A DNA stretch of 64,000 nt from Curtobacterium sp. VKM Ac-1376 (GCF_015351025.1 NZ_JADKRV010000001.1:186001-250000); one strand, 5' to 3'; shown: positions 35,485 to 44,120, counted from the stretch's first letter. Numbers and translations are program-made. Notes: generated from the sequence alone by a model not told the origin.

Positions 35485-35546
35485 GGTGCGAGGGTGAGCA
35501 CTCGGTGCGAGGTCGCAGCGCCGCACGGAGTGGACGACCTCGCACC
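35485..35546. repeat. Long palindromic element, second copy of the 42291-42353 hairpin
   Basis: Outer arms GGTGCGAGG (35485-35493) and CCTCGCACC (35538-35546), and inner arms ACTCGGTGCG (35500-35509) and CGCACGGAGT (35522-35531, one mismatch), match the hairpin at 42291-42353 in order and spacing. The 6-nt segments between the arms differ between copies. It lies between the end of the GT2-GtrA gene and the gltB promoter, so it may also act as a terminator. Confidence 0.7.
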
Positions 35547-35623
35547 GGATGGGTGACGCGGCACGCCTGAGCCGCGCTGCTCGCGCCTGCCACGCCCGCC
35601 CGTGGGACGGACCCGGCGCGGTG

Positions 35624-36916
35624 TCAGGCGGCGCGGTCGCCGGTGCGCTCGGGCGTCGTGATCGGTTCGGTGACCGCCGTGCTGGCGTCGGCAGCCGGGG
35701 TGGTGCCGGGGAGGATGAGCTCCGGGCGTCGGCGACCGCGGAACACCCACGTCTTGAACAGCACGAACCGCACCCCGGTCGCCACCAGGTTGGCCGCGGT
35801 CAGCACCGCGATCTCCGCACCGTGCGAGGCTCCCGGTACCGACGCGTGCAACACCACCAGCGACCCCGACGTGATCGCCCAGGCGATGCCGAACACGACC
35901 AGCCCCTGCACGTGGTGCCGACCCGCTCCCGCGCGGCCCCGCACCCCGAACGTGAACCGTCGGTTCAGCGCGGTGTTGCCGATCGCGGTGACCAGCAGCG
36001 CGAGGAAGTCTGCCGTCTGGGCGCCGATCGCCGGCCGGAACAGGGCGTACAGGGCGGCGAACGCCAGGGTCGACAGGACGCCGATCGCGCCGAAGCGCAG
36101 GACCTGGCCGAGGAATCCGACGCTCGGTGGAGTGAACGGCTGCCGGCCGATCGTCTCGTACACGGCGGCGACCGGCACCCGGCCGGTGGCGATGTTCCGC
36201 GACACCCGCCACATGCCCTTCAGGTCCTCGGTGGCGGTGGACGCGATGTGCACGGACGAGTTGACGTCGTCGACCCAGTCGACGGGGACCTCGTGGATGC
36301 GCAGCCCCGCGTGTTCGGCCAGCACGAGCAGCTCGGTGTCGAAGAACCACGCGTCGTCCTCGCACAGGGGCAGCAGGTGATCGGCGGCGAGCTTCGTGAC
36401 GGCCTTGAACCCGCACTGCGCGTCGGAGAACGACACCCCCATCGTGGTCCGGAGCAGCAGGTTGTACGAGCGTGAGATGAACTCCCGCCTGCTGCCCCGC
36501 ACCACGCGCGACGAGTCGGCCAGCCGGGTGCCGATGGCCAGGTCCGAGTGCCCGGAGAGCAGCGGCGCCACGAGCGGCTCGAGCGCGGCGAGGTCGGTGG
36601 AAAGGTCCTCGTCCACGTAGACGAGCACGGTCGCCGGTGATGCCGCCCACACGGCCTTGAGCGCACGGCCCCGTCCCTTCTCGGGCAGGTGCACCGCGTG
36701 CACGCCGGGGAGCATCGCGGCGAGGTCGTCGGCGATGCGGGCGGTGTCGTCGGTCGAGGCGTTGTCGGCGATCGTGATGCGCCAGGAGTGGTGCAGCGAC
36801 GTCCGGCAGAACGCGTGCAACCGCCGGACGTGGGCGGCGAGCGTGTCCTGCTCGTTGTAGCAGGGGACGACGATGTCGATGTCGAGGGGTTGGTTCGTCT
36901 CCGTCATGCCGCTCAT
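35624..36916 (-). CDS. GT2 glycosyltransferase fused to a GtrA membrane domain
   Basis: The protein has 430 residues. Residues ~12-245 form a GT2 domain with DIVVPCYNEQDTL, ADNASTDDT, VDEDLSTD (metal-binding acidic motif) and DAQCGFKAVTK, as in dolichyl/undecaprenyl-phosphate sugar transferases. Residues ~270-395 form four GtrA-type membrane helices (LRFGAIGVLSTLAFAALYAL onward). It should charge a polyprenyl phosphate with a sugar and help flip it for use outside the cell. The GT39 transferase encoded at 40008 could use such a donor. It is transcribed alone. Confidence 0.88.
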   Translation of the reverse strand: MSGMTETNQPLDIDIVVPCYNEQDTLAAHVRRLHAFCRTSLHHSWRITIADNASTDDTARIADDLAAMLPGVHAVHLPEKGRGRALKAVWAASPATVLVYVDEDLSTDLAALEPLVAPLLSGHSDLAIGTRLADSSRVVRGSRREFISRSYNLLLRTTMGVSFSDAQCGFKAVTKLAADHLLPLCEDDAWFFDTELLVLAEHAGLRIHEVPVDWVDDVNSSVHIASTATEDLKGMWRVSRNIATGRVPVAAVYETIGRQPFTPPSVGFLGQVLRFGAIGVLSTLAFAALYALFRPAIGAQTADFLALLVTAIGNTALNRRFTFGVRGRAGAGRHHVQGLVVFGIAWAITSGSLVVLHASVPGASHGAEIAVLTAANLVATGVRFVLFKTWVFRGRRRPELILPGTTPAADASTAVTEPITTPERTGDRAA

Positions 36917-37055
36917 GCTCGGCAGCGGGGCTACGGGGGCCGAGGCAGGGCGCTGTGGCCCGGGTAAGAACGAACGCCACGTGACGATCCGGACGGCGCC
37001 CGGTCACCGTGCCGTCGTCTGCCGGTCCTGGCGTGTGACATGGCACGGTGGTAGC

Positions 37056-37109
37056 GTGATCGTGATCGTGATCGTGATCGTGATCGTGATCGTGATCGTG
37101 CTCGTGCTC
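37056..37109 (+). repeat. Hexanucleotide microsatellite (GTGATC)7(GTGCTC)2
   Basis: Seven perfect GTGATC units (37056-37097) are followed by two GTGCTC units (37098-37109). The array lies in the 262-nt space between the GT2-GtrA gene and the 54-residue microprotein gene. On the plus strand it would encode a hydrophobic Val-Ile run from a GTG preceded by TAGCGT, but I do not trust that frame as a gene. It contains eight GATC sites. Nothing else is evident in this gap. Confidence 0.95.
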
Positions 37110-37178
37110 GTTGCGTTGAGCTTCGAGAAGTGGGCCCGAGACCCATCCGGACGGTTGGGCGCTCGGGTTCTGCGCGTT

Positions 37179-37343
37179 TCAGGCGTCGATCACGGTGAGC
37201 TCCGTCGGGCAACGACGTCGCCAGTCGCCGCCCTTCGCCCACGCCCACCCCACTGCGTCCGGTAGGGCCAGGAGCGGCTCGACGAGGACCTCTCGGTACC
37301 CGCTCGCCGCTGTCGTCACCACCGCGCCCCCACGGCGTACCAC
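37179..37343 (-). CDS. 54-residue microprotein at the end of the sensor-kinase operon
   Basis: A frame from GTG 37343 to TGA 37179 encodes 54 residues including GYREVLVEPLLALPDAVGWA and ends TELTVIDA. The Trp-rich, non-repetitive composition (WAWAKGGDWRRR) looks like real protein and unlike neighbouring shadow frames. It starts 24 nt after the stop of the tail-anchored protein on the same strand, so it is probably the fifth gene of that operon. A GGAG-like site lies very close to the start. I do not recognise a family. Confidence 0.5.
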   Translation of the reverse strand: MVRRGGAVVTTAASGYREVLVEPLLALPDAVGWAWAKGGDWRRRCPTELTVIDA

Positions 37344-37367
37344 TCTCCATCTCAGTGGAGTTCTCGG

Positions 37368-37637
37368 TCAGCGGGGCAGCAGGATCTGCACGATCGCGAC
37401 GACCACGAGCGCCGCGATCGGGACGCCCGCGATCCACGCGCCCGCCCGCATCTGGGTCCGGCGGATCGTGGGCGGTGCGTGCGAGGAGCGCGCGAACTCG
37501 GTCGCGGCCACGAGCTCCGGCGCCGCGGCGGGCGGTGCGGGCTCTGGCTGGGGGCGGTCGTCCTCGAACGCCGGGACCTCGACCACCAGGTCGGCGGGGT
37601 CCGGGCGGCCCGGGAGCTTGTCGTACGCGTTCGTCAC
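37368..37637 (-). CDS. Small tail-anchored membrane protein
   Basis: The protein has 89 residues: an acidic, Pro/Ala-rich cytoplasmic part and one C-terminal membrane helix (about 66-88, AWIAGVPIAALVVVAIVQIL). Its GTG start overlaps the histidine kinase stop as GTGA, so the two should be made together. It may be an accessory protein of the kinase; no family is recognised. Confidence 0.6.
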   Translation of the reverse strand: MTNAYDKLPGRPDPADLVVEVPAFEDDRPQPEPAPPAAAPELVAATEFARSSHAPPTIRRTQMRAGAWIAGVPIAALVVVAIVQILLPR

Positions 37638-39253
37638 CGTGCCTCCTCGTCCGGCGTTCTCCGACCAGTATGCGACCCGGCGTCCGCGCCCGCGCCCGCG
37701 CCCTCGGCCGAGGCAGGAAGGTCCACGGTGAACGCGGTCCGGGCCGGCTCGGACGCGACTCGCACCCTGCCGCCGTGCGCCACGACCACGGCCCGCACGA
37801 TCGCGAGCCCGAGGCCGCTCGAGCCGTGCTCCCGTGAGCGCGAGGCCTCACCCCGGGTGAACCGGTCGAACAGGGTCGGCAGGGACTCGGCGGGGATCGG
37901 CGGCCCGTCGTTCGCCACGACGAAGCGGACGACGGCACCTCCCGACCCGGGCACCGACTGCAACGACTGCAACGACACCACGACGGCCGTCCCGGGCGGC
38001 GTGTGCGTCCGGGCGTTGGTCAACAGGTTCGTGATCACCCGTCGGAGCTGCACCTCGTCGCCGGCCACGAGCAGCGGCTGGTCGTCCACGATCTGCAGCG
38101 TCCACCGGTGGTCCGGGGCAGTCGCGCGAGCGTCCATGGTTGCCTCGACCACGAGCGACGTCAGGTCGACCGGCTCGCGGACGACCTGCGACGCCGGCGC
38201 CCCCGATGCCAGGGCCGAGGCGTCGAGCCGTGCGAGCAGCAGCAGTTCCTCGACCAGGTCGCCCATCCGCACGGCCTCGCGTCCGATCCGGTCGACGTTG
38301 CGGTGGATCGCGTCCAGGTCGGACGACCCCGCGCTCAGCTCGGCGTACGCCCGGACGGTCGCGATCGGCGTCCGCAGTTCGTGCGAGGCGTCGGCGACGA
38401 AGGTCCGCATGCCGGCCTCGGCGTCGCGGCGGACCGTGAGTGCTCGGGCGACGTGGCCGAGCAGGCGGTTCAGCGCGGTGCCGACCTGCGCCACCTCGCG
38501 GTTCGCGGTCAGGTCGGCGTCGGAGACGCGCCCGGGGATGTCCGGATCGCCGCGTTCCAGGTCGAGCGCGGTCACGTCGGAAGCCACCGAGGCGACCCGT
38601 TCGAGCGGCCGGAGCGAACGGCGGACGAGCAGGGCGAGCGCCCAGGCCGCGACGGCGAGGCCGAGCACGGTCAGTACCCCGATGACGAGCAGCAGCCGGG
38701 CGATGGCGGCGTTCAGGTCGCCGAGGGGGAGCGCGGTGACGAACACGTCGCCGTCGTCCCCGACCGCCTGCACCCGGTAGGTGCCGAGCGTGCCGAGTTC
38801 GACGGTCGCCGGGGCGGCGCCGCTGCGCACTGCGGCGAGCGTCCGCTCCTGCGCGTCGGTCAGGCCGTGCTGCTCGCCCTCGCTGTCGGTGTAGCCGCCC
38901 AGCACCACGGCACCGTCGCCGACGATCGCCACGACGGTGCCGGCGGACTGCCCCGGCGCGCCGATGAACACGTTGTCCGGGTCGGGACGGTCCCCGGGCG
39001 ACGACGACTCGCCGGGCGGCGGACCGGGTGGCGCATCAGCACCGTCCAGACCGCCGACGGTCCGGTCCGCCGCCGTCGACAGCTCCGCGTCGAGCCGGTC
39101 GACCAGGTACCCCCGGAACGCGACGACGGTGACCGCCCCCACCACCACGTTCATCGCGACGAGCAGCAGCGCCACGGCCGCCACGATCCGCCAGCGCAGC
39201 GACGGCACGCGTGACGGCCGGGAGGCGCGGCGCGGCTGCACCGGTCGGCTCAC
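37634..39253 (-). CDS. Two-component sensor histidine kinase
   Basis: GTG 39253 overlaps the response regulator stop (GTGA); the longer upstream frame is antisense-like. The 539-residue protein has two membrane helices (about 22-45 and 190-215) around a ~140-residue sensor region, then HAMP, the H-box FVADASHELRTPIATVRAY, the N-box NLLTNARTHT and the G-box SSGLGLAIVRAVV. The C-terminus contains a GA repeat from a hexanucleotide run. The N-terminus contains an arm of the dispersed GCGCCTCC repeat, in frame. The signal is unknown; operon partners suggest an envelope cue. Confidence 0.9.
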   Translation of the reverse strand: MSRPVQPRRASRPSRVPSLRWRIVAAVALLLVAMNVVVGAVTVVAFRGYLVDRLDAELSTAADRTVGGLDGADAPPGPPPGESSSPGDRPDPDNVFIGAPGQSAGTVVAIVGDGAVVLGGYTDSEGEQHGLTDAQERTLAAVRSGAAPATVELGTLGTYRVQAVGDDGDVFVTALPLGDLNAAIARLLLVIGVLTVLGLAVAAWALALLVRRSLRPLERVASVASDVTALDLERGDPDIPGRVSDADLTANREVAQVGTALNRLLGHVARALTVRRDAEAGMRTFVADASHELRTPIATVRAYAELSAGSSDLDAIHRNVDRIGREAVRMGDLVEELLLLARLDASALASGAPASQVVREPVDLTSLVVEATMDARATAPDHRWTLQIVDDQPLLVAGDEVQLRRVITNLLTNARTHTPPGTAVVVSLQSLQSVPGSGGAVVRFVVANDGPPIPAESLPTLFDRFTRGEASRSREHGSSGLGLAIVRAVVVAHGGRVRVASEPARTAFTVDLPASAEGAGAGADAGSHTGRRTPDEEAR

Positions 39254-39972
39254 GTCGTCGGTCGCAGCACGTAACCGGCCCCACGGACGGTCTGCAGCAT
39301 CGGCTCGCGTCCGGCGTCGAGCTTCTTCCGCAGGTACGACACGTACATGTCCACCAGGTTCGACGACGACCCGAAGTCCATCCCCCACACGTTGGCCAGC
39401 AGCTGCTCCCTCGAGAGCACCCGGTTCGCGTTCCGGGCCAGGTGTCGCAGCAGTTCGTACTCGGTCGGGGTGAGCTCGATCGCCTCGCCGCCACGGCTCA
39501 CGGCGCGGGCGTCCTCGTCGAGCCGGAGGTCCCCCACCACCACCTCGGCGCTGGTCCCCACCGCGGCGACCCGGGCCGATGTCCGCGCCAGGATCCGCGC
39601 CCGGACGAGCAGCTCGTCGATGCCGAAGGGCTTCGTCAGGTAGTCGTCGCCGCCGCCCGTGAGTCCGGCGAGCCGGTCCTCGGGTCCGTCGCGGGCGGTG
39701 AGGAACAGCACGCGGACGTCGTCGCGGGAGTCGCGGAGCCGCTCGAGCACCTCGAACCCGTCGATGTCCGGGAGCATCACGTCGAGCACGATGACGTCGG
39801 GCTGGAACTCCCGAGCCGCGAACAGCACGTCGCGTCCGCGGTGGACGGACCGCACGGCCCAGCCGTCGCCCTCGAACGCCAGGGCGACAGCGTCGGCCAG
39901 GGCGTGCTCGTCGTCGACGACGAGGGCGCGGACGGGGGAACCGTCGGTGCGCTGCAGCGGTTGGCCGGTCAT
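39250..39972 (-). CDS. OmpR/PhoB-type response regulator
   Basis: ATG 39972 begins a 240-residue protein with a receiver domain (VDDEHALADAV, phosphoacceptor in VIVLDVMLPDIDGFE, the Lys in DYLTKPF) and a C-terminal winged helix ending SYLRKKLDAGREPMLQTVRG. It pairs with the overlapping kinase gene. The GT39 gene lies 35 nt upstream on the same strand and is probably in the same transcript. Confidence 0.92.
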   Translation of the reverse strand: MTGQPLQRTDGSPVRALVVDDEHALADAVALAFEGDGWAVRSVHRGRDVLFAAREFQPDVIVLDVMLPDIDGFEVLERLRDSRDDVRVLFLTARDGPEDRLAGLTGGGDDYLTKPFGIDELLVRARILARTSARVAAVGTSAEVVVGDLRLDEDARAVSRGGEAIELTPTEYELLRHLARNANRVLSREQLLANVWGMDFGSSSNLVDMYVSYLRKKLDAGREPMLQTVRGAGYVLRPTT

Positions 39973-40007
39973 GTCCGGGAGCCTATCCACCGCGCCCTCG
40001 TCATCGG

Positions 40008-42197
40008 TCACTTCGCGTTGCTCAGGTCGTAGACGGTCTGCCCGCCGACGGTCGTGGACTCGTAGTTCGCCGCGACCCACTCCTGGATCGCCGACGCGGT
40101 CGACGAGCCGCCACCCATCCCGCCGCCGGAGCCGGACGACACGTAGTACCCGATGTCACCGTCGGCGACGTGTGCCTTGAACTGCGCGAGCGTCGGTGCC
40201 GGGTCGCTCGACCAGCCGCCGATCGCCATCACGGCGGTGTCGGTGTCGAGCTCGAGCTGCGCGGCCGACTGGGACCCGTTGATCGCGGCCGCCCACTTCG
40301 CGTCGGACGCCTCCAGCAGCTTCTGCAGGGCGGACGAGGTCGTCGTGCCCTCGCCGCCGCCCCCGGCCTGGAGGCCCGTCCCCGACTCGCCCTCGGAGGT
40401 CGCGTCGTCCGTGCCGTCCTGACCACTGCCCGGTGCCGTGCCGGACGTGCCGTCCGGCATCTCGGGCGCCTCGCCGGAGGCACCCTCCGGCGGGGTCCCG
40501 CCGGGTCCCTGCTGGGAGTCCGACGAGCTGTCGGAGCTGCCGTCGTCAGGAGCGGAGGCCGATCCACCCGGGCCGCCCGTGCCTCCCGGGAAGCCACCGG
40601 TGCCACCGCCCATCCCACCGGAGCCGCTGCCCGCCGGACCGACGCTCGGGATCGAGCCGGAGTGCGCGACGGTCGTCGTGGCGAGGGCGTAAGCGGTGGT
40701 GCCGGACAGCCCGAACAGGGTGCCGGCGAGGACGCCGATCGTGACGAGCCTGCGCAGCGACGGCACACTGCCGATGACGATCAGTGCTGCGGAGAGCAAG
40801 CCGCCGGCGAGCATCACCCAGCGCAGCCAGGGCAGCCAGGTCGGGTTCTCGTTCAGCAGGCACCAGCCCCAGAACGCCGTGACGCCGATCATCGCGGCGA
40901 GGCCGAGGCGGCCGACGAACCGGTGGCGTGCGTGCCAGAGCAGGGCGCCTCCGGTGCCGACGAGTCCGGCGATCGCCGGGGCGAGGGCGACCGTGTAGTA
41001 CGGGTGGATCGTGCCGGACATGTACGAGAACACCAGACCGGTGACCAGCAGCCAGCCGCCCCACAGGACCAGTCCGGCGCGGGCGGGGTCGGCCAGGTGC
41101 CGGCGGCCGACGACGACCAGGCCGACCACGAGGGCGATGAGTGCCGCGGGCAGGAGCCAGGAGATCTCGAGTCCCATCTCGGACGAGAACAGGCGGTTCA
41201 GGCCCGTCGAGCCGCCGAAGGAACCGCCGGCCGTCCCGCCGGTCATGCCGCCTCCGTCTCCGCTTCCGCCGTTGCCGGAGCCGCCGAAGATCCGGCCGAG
41301 GCCGTTGTAGCCGAACACCAGGTCGAGCACGGTGTTGTTCGTCGAGCCGCCGATGTAGGGGCGGGACTCGGCGGGCCAGAGCCACACGGCGACGACCCAC
41401 CAGCCGGCCGCCACCACGAGGGAGCCGGCGGCGATGAGCAGACCGATCACGCGCCTGCCCCAGCCGGTGCGGGCGGCGAACAGGTACACGAGGCCGAACG
41501 CCGGCAGGACGAGCAGCCCCTGCAGCATCTTCGTCAGGAACGCGAAGCCGAGGGCGACCCCGGCCAGCGCGATCCACTTCCAGCTGCCCTTCGGCAGGGC
41601 CCGCACGGTGCAGTACGCCCCGGCGGTCATCAGGAACACGAGCAGGGCGTCCGGGTTGTCGAACCGGAACATCAGGGCCGCTGCCGGGGTCGCGGCGACG
41701 ACGAACCCCGCGAGCAGGGCGCCGACGTTCGCGGTGGTGGCGCCGAGCCGGGCCACGCTGCGACGCACCGTGCCCCACACCAGCGCGACGGAGCCGACGG
41801 CCATCAGGGCCTGGGGGAGCAGCAGGCTGAAGCTCGAGAAGCCGAACAGGCGGGCCGACAAGACCATCACCCACAGCGAGGCCGGTGGCTTGTCGACGGT
41901 GATGAAGTTCGACGAGTCGAGGGAGCCGAAGAAGAACGCCTCCCACGACTTCGTGCCGGCCTGCACGGCGGCGGCGTAGAAGCTGTTGGCGTAGCCCGAG
42001 ACGCTGAGGTCCCAGAGGTACACCACGGCGGTCACGGCCAGGAGCGCCCAGAACGCCGGCCGGAGCCAGCGGGCGTCCTCGCGCTCGCCGAGGAACAGCC
42101 GGGCGAGGGGCGGGCGGCGCCGATCCCGCGCGGCACTGCGCGCGGAGTCGCGTCGGTCGGTCACGGGTACCGGGTACGTGGTCATGTCGATGAGCAT
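40008..42197 (-). CDS. GT39 (ArnT/YkcB-like) polyprenyl-P-sugar glycosyltransferase
   Basis: The protein has 729 residues (ATG 42185 is an alternative start). The first ~500 residues hold about 11-12 membrane helices, with the GT39/GT83 signature SSNFITVDKPPASLW in the first outer loop and FRFDNPDALL later. A Gly-rich loop (about 288-320) and a long Gly/Ser/Pro-rich stretch (about 505-600) lead to a small outer domain ending ASAIQEWVAANYESTTVGGQ. This matches YkcB-type proteins that move sugars from a lipid carrier to outer-surface targets. It heads an operon with the two-component pair. Confidence 0.85.
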   Translation of the reverse strand: MLIDMTTYPVPVTDRRDSARSAARDRRRPPLARLFLGEREDARWLRPAFWALLAVTAVVYLWDLSVSGYANSFYAAAVQAGTKSWEAFFFGSLDSSNFITVDKPPASLWVMVLSARLFGFSSFSLLLPQALMAVGSVALVWGTVRRSVARLGATTANVGALLAGFVVAATPAAALMFRFDNPDALLVFLMTAGAYCTVRALPKGSWKWIALAGVALGFAFLTKMLQGLLVLPAFGLVYLFAARTGWGRRVIGLLIAAGSLVVAAGWWVVAVWLWPAESRPYIGGSTNNTVLDLVFGYNGLGRIFGGSGNGGSGDGGGMTGGTAGGSFGGSTGLNRLFSSEMGLEISWLLPAALIALVVGLVVVGRRHLADPARAGLVLWGGWLLVTGLVFSYMSGTIHPYYTVALAPAIAGLVGTGGALLWHARHRFVGRLGLAAMIGVTAFWGWCLLNENPTWLPWLRWVMLAGGLLSAALIVIGSVPSLRRLVTIGVLAGTLFGLSGTTAYALATTTVAHSGSIPSVGPAGSGSGGMGGGTGGFPGGTGGPGGSASAPDDGSSDSSSDSQQGPGGTPPEGASGEAPEMPDGTSGTAPGSGQDGTDDATSEGESGTGLQAGGGGEGTTTSSALQKLLEASDAKWAAAINGSQSAAQLELDTDTAVMAIGGWSSDPAPTLAQFKAHVADGDIGYYVSSGSGGGMGGGSSTASAIQEWVAANYESTTVGGQTVYDLSNAK

Positions 42198-42260
42198 CCG
42201 GGGCGTTCCCCGACTGCTGCACTGCGCTGGCTATGTGCGCGCTAAGGACGCTCGGTGCGC

Positions 42261-42385
42261 CCCTCGCACGGTGCGAGGGCGGTCTGCCGTGGTGCGAGGT
42301 TCCGTACTCGGTGCGAGGCACGCGGGGTCGCACGGAGTACGGAACCTCGCACCGTTCGTGCGACGCCCCTCGCACGGTGCGAGGG
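42261..42385. repeat. Symmetric palindromic cassette
   Basis: Two identical 19-nt palindromes CCCTCGCACGGTGCGAGGG (42261-42279 and 42367-42385) flank a long hairpin with perfect 19-bp arms (42291-42309 with 42335-42353). The 25-nt loop of that hairpin can also pair internally. The right palindrome ends exactly at the fructosamine kinase stop codon. The central hairpin recurs at 35485-35546 without the flanking palindromes. The cassette fills most of the 188-nt gap between two minus-strand genes. Confidence 0.85.
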
Positions 42386-43198
42386 TCAGGCGTACCGCTG
42401 CGCCGCCCGCAGTGCGGCCCCGGTGTACGAGCCCCCGAACAGGAACACGTGCAGCAGCAGCGGGGCGAGCTGGTGGAGGTCGACGCGCTCCTGCCAGCCG
42501 TCGGCGAGCCGCGACTCCCGGTCGTACCCGGCGAGCACGGTCTCGAGCCGGGGCAGCCCGAACAGCCCGAGCAGCGCCAGGTCGGTCTCCGCGTGCCCGC
42601 CGTGCGCGATCGGGTCGATGAGCACGGCCCCGGTCGGCTCGGATGAGTCCGTCGGCCAGAGCACGTTCCCGGCCCACAGGTCGCCGTGCAGCCGCGCGGG
42701 ACGGTCGCCGACGAGCGCGGGCTGCGGCGACCCGAGCGTGCCGTCCTGCACCCGCTCGGCGACCCGGTCGAACGCGGCGGCCTCGTCACGGTCGAATCCG
42801 CCGGCGTCGACGATCCGGCGCACGAAGTCACGGATCCGGTACTCGGCGAAGAACTCGCCCCAGGTCGCCGGCGCGTGCTCGGCGTCGACGAACGGCGTGC
42901 GTGAGCGGCCCATCCGGAGCGGTGCACCCGGCAACCAGCCAGCGGGCGGTCCTCCCCAGTGGCGGGCCCCTGCCGCGTGCGTGTGCGCGAGGGAGCGGCC
43001 GAACCGTTCCGCCTGTGCAGCGGTCGGGGAACCGTCCGAGATCCGCTCGAGGTCGAGCACCGTCGGGCTCGGCTGCCCCAGCACCCGGGCGGTGCGCGTG
43101 CCGCCGGTGGCCTCGGCCTCGGCGAGCCACTCGAGCCCGGCGGCCTCGGCTGCCGCTTCGTCCGCGGTGGTGAAGGTCTTCACGTGCGTCTCGGCCAT
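42386..43198 (-). CDS. Fructosamine kinase family protein
   Basis: The protein has 270 residues and the fructosamine-3-kinase fold: an N-terminal lobe ending ISDGSPTAAQAERFGRSLA, the catalytic loop ARLHGDLWAGNVLW and the metal-binding LIDPIAHGGHAETDLALLGL. It phosphorylates ketosamine adducts on proteins or small molecules, a deglycation step. Length is close to the family's usual ~280 residues. The gene seems to be alone; the palindromic cassette lies directly after it. Confidence 0.9.
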   Translation of the reverse strand: MAETHVKTFTTADEAAAEAAGLEWLAEAEATGGTRTARVLGQPSPTVLDLERISDGSPTAAQAERFGRSLAHTHAAGARHWGGPPAGWLPGAPLRMGRSRTPFVDAEHAPATWGEFFAEYRIRDFVRRIVDAGGFDRDEAAAFDRVAERVQDGTLGSPQPALVGDRPARLHGDLWAGNVLWPTDSSEPTGAVLIDPIAHGGHAETDLALLGLFGLPRLETVLAGYDRESRLADGWQERVDLHQLAPLLLHVFLFGGSYTGAALRAAQRYA

Positions 43199-43243
43199 CG
43201 GTCCATCCTGCCGGCCGTGCGGCGGCTGCCGTTCAGCCCGCCG

Positions 43244-44092
43244 TCAGACCGCGTCGACCAGTGCCCGCGCCAGCGGGTGCCACTCCCGCGACGACGGCCC
43301 GCTCAGCACCAGGGTCCGCTCGAGCCGTCGGGCCATCGGCACCATGACGAGCTGCGGCGGGAGCATCACCCGGCCCAGCGTCGGCACGATCGAGACACCC
43401 TCGCCCCGCTCGATCATCCCGAACATCGTGCTCATCTCCCGGACCCTGTGGGCGTACCGGAAGGGGCGCCCGTCGAGCTCGTGCAGCTTCTGGATCTGGT
43501 ACTCGCACCCGCCGCCGCCGGCCACCAGACCGTCCTCGTGCAGGTCGTCCAGGGTGAGCGCCGGCAGTTCGGCGAGCGGGTGGTCACGGCGGACCACGGC
43601 GGCCATCTCGTCCCGGGCGACGACGACACCACCGGCCGGCACCGGCGACGGGTCGACGAGTACGGCGGCGTCGACGGTGCCGGCCTCCAGCCACTCCGGC
43701 ATCTCGTCGTCGTCGCCCTCGTAGACCTGCACGTCGACGTCGGGCAGCGTCACCGCCCACAGCTCGCGGAGCCGCGGCAGCAGGCCCTGGCAGACGGTGG
43801 GGACGGCCGCGAGGCGCACGGTGCCGCGGGCCGTGGCGGGCCGGGCCACGGCCTCCAGGGCGTCGACGGAGGCGAGCACGCTGCGGGCGTGGGCCAGCAG
43901 GCGCTCGCCCAGGGGCGTGGCTGCCGCGACCGTGCCGCGTCGGACGACGGGGCCACCGACCGCGCGTTCGAGCCCGGCGACGGCGTGCGACACCGCTGAC
44001 TGTCCGACTCCGAGTGCCGCGGCGGCCGCGGTGAAGGATCCGGCGTCGAGGGTGGCGACGAACGCGCGCAGTTGCTGGACCGAGACGGTCAT
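43244..44092 (-). CDS. LysR-family transcriptional regulator
   Basis: The protein has 282 residues with the N-terminal HTH TVSVQQLRAFVATLDAGSFT and AAALGVGQSAVSHAVAGLER, followed by a substrate-binding domain. It is divergent from an EamA exporter gene, the usual arrangement for a LysR regulator and its target. A LysR-type box lies between them at 44121-44135. The inducer is unknown. Confidence 0.9.
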   Translation of the reverse strand: MTVSVQQLRAFVATLDAGSFTAAAAALGVGQSAVSHAVAGLERAVGGPVVRRGTVAAATPLGERLLAHARSVLASVDALEAVARPATARGTVRLAAVPTVCQGLLPRLRELWAVTLPDVDVQVYEGDDDEMPEWLEAGTVDAAVLVDPSPVPAGGVVVARDEMAAVVRRDHPLAELPALTLDDLHEDGLVAGGGGCEYQIQKLHELDGRPFRYAHRVREMSTMFGMIERGEGVSIVPTLGRVMLPPQLVMVPMARRLERTLVLSGPSSREWHPLARALVDAV

Positions 44093-44120
44093 GCGTCCTC
44101 CTCATGGGGCCATGAACCAC

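Noticed and set aside
37056..37109. Origin-like iteron array
   Set aside because: No DnaA boxes, AT-rich unwinding region or replication genes nearby; a simple microsatellite fits better.
36873..37265. Plus-strand ORF encoding a Val-Ile repeat protein
   Set aside because: The hydrophobic run is just the hexamer array translated, and the flanks overlap the GT2 gene and the microprotein antisense; no ribosome site.
39254..39388. N-terminal extension of the histidine kinase
   Set aside because: It runs antisense-like into the response regulator; the GTGA overlap start at 39253 fits the operon and the first membrane helix.
42261..42385. Possible CRISPR array
   Set aside because: There are repeated palindromes, but only two identical units with a hairpin between them, and no series of regular spacers or cas genes.
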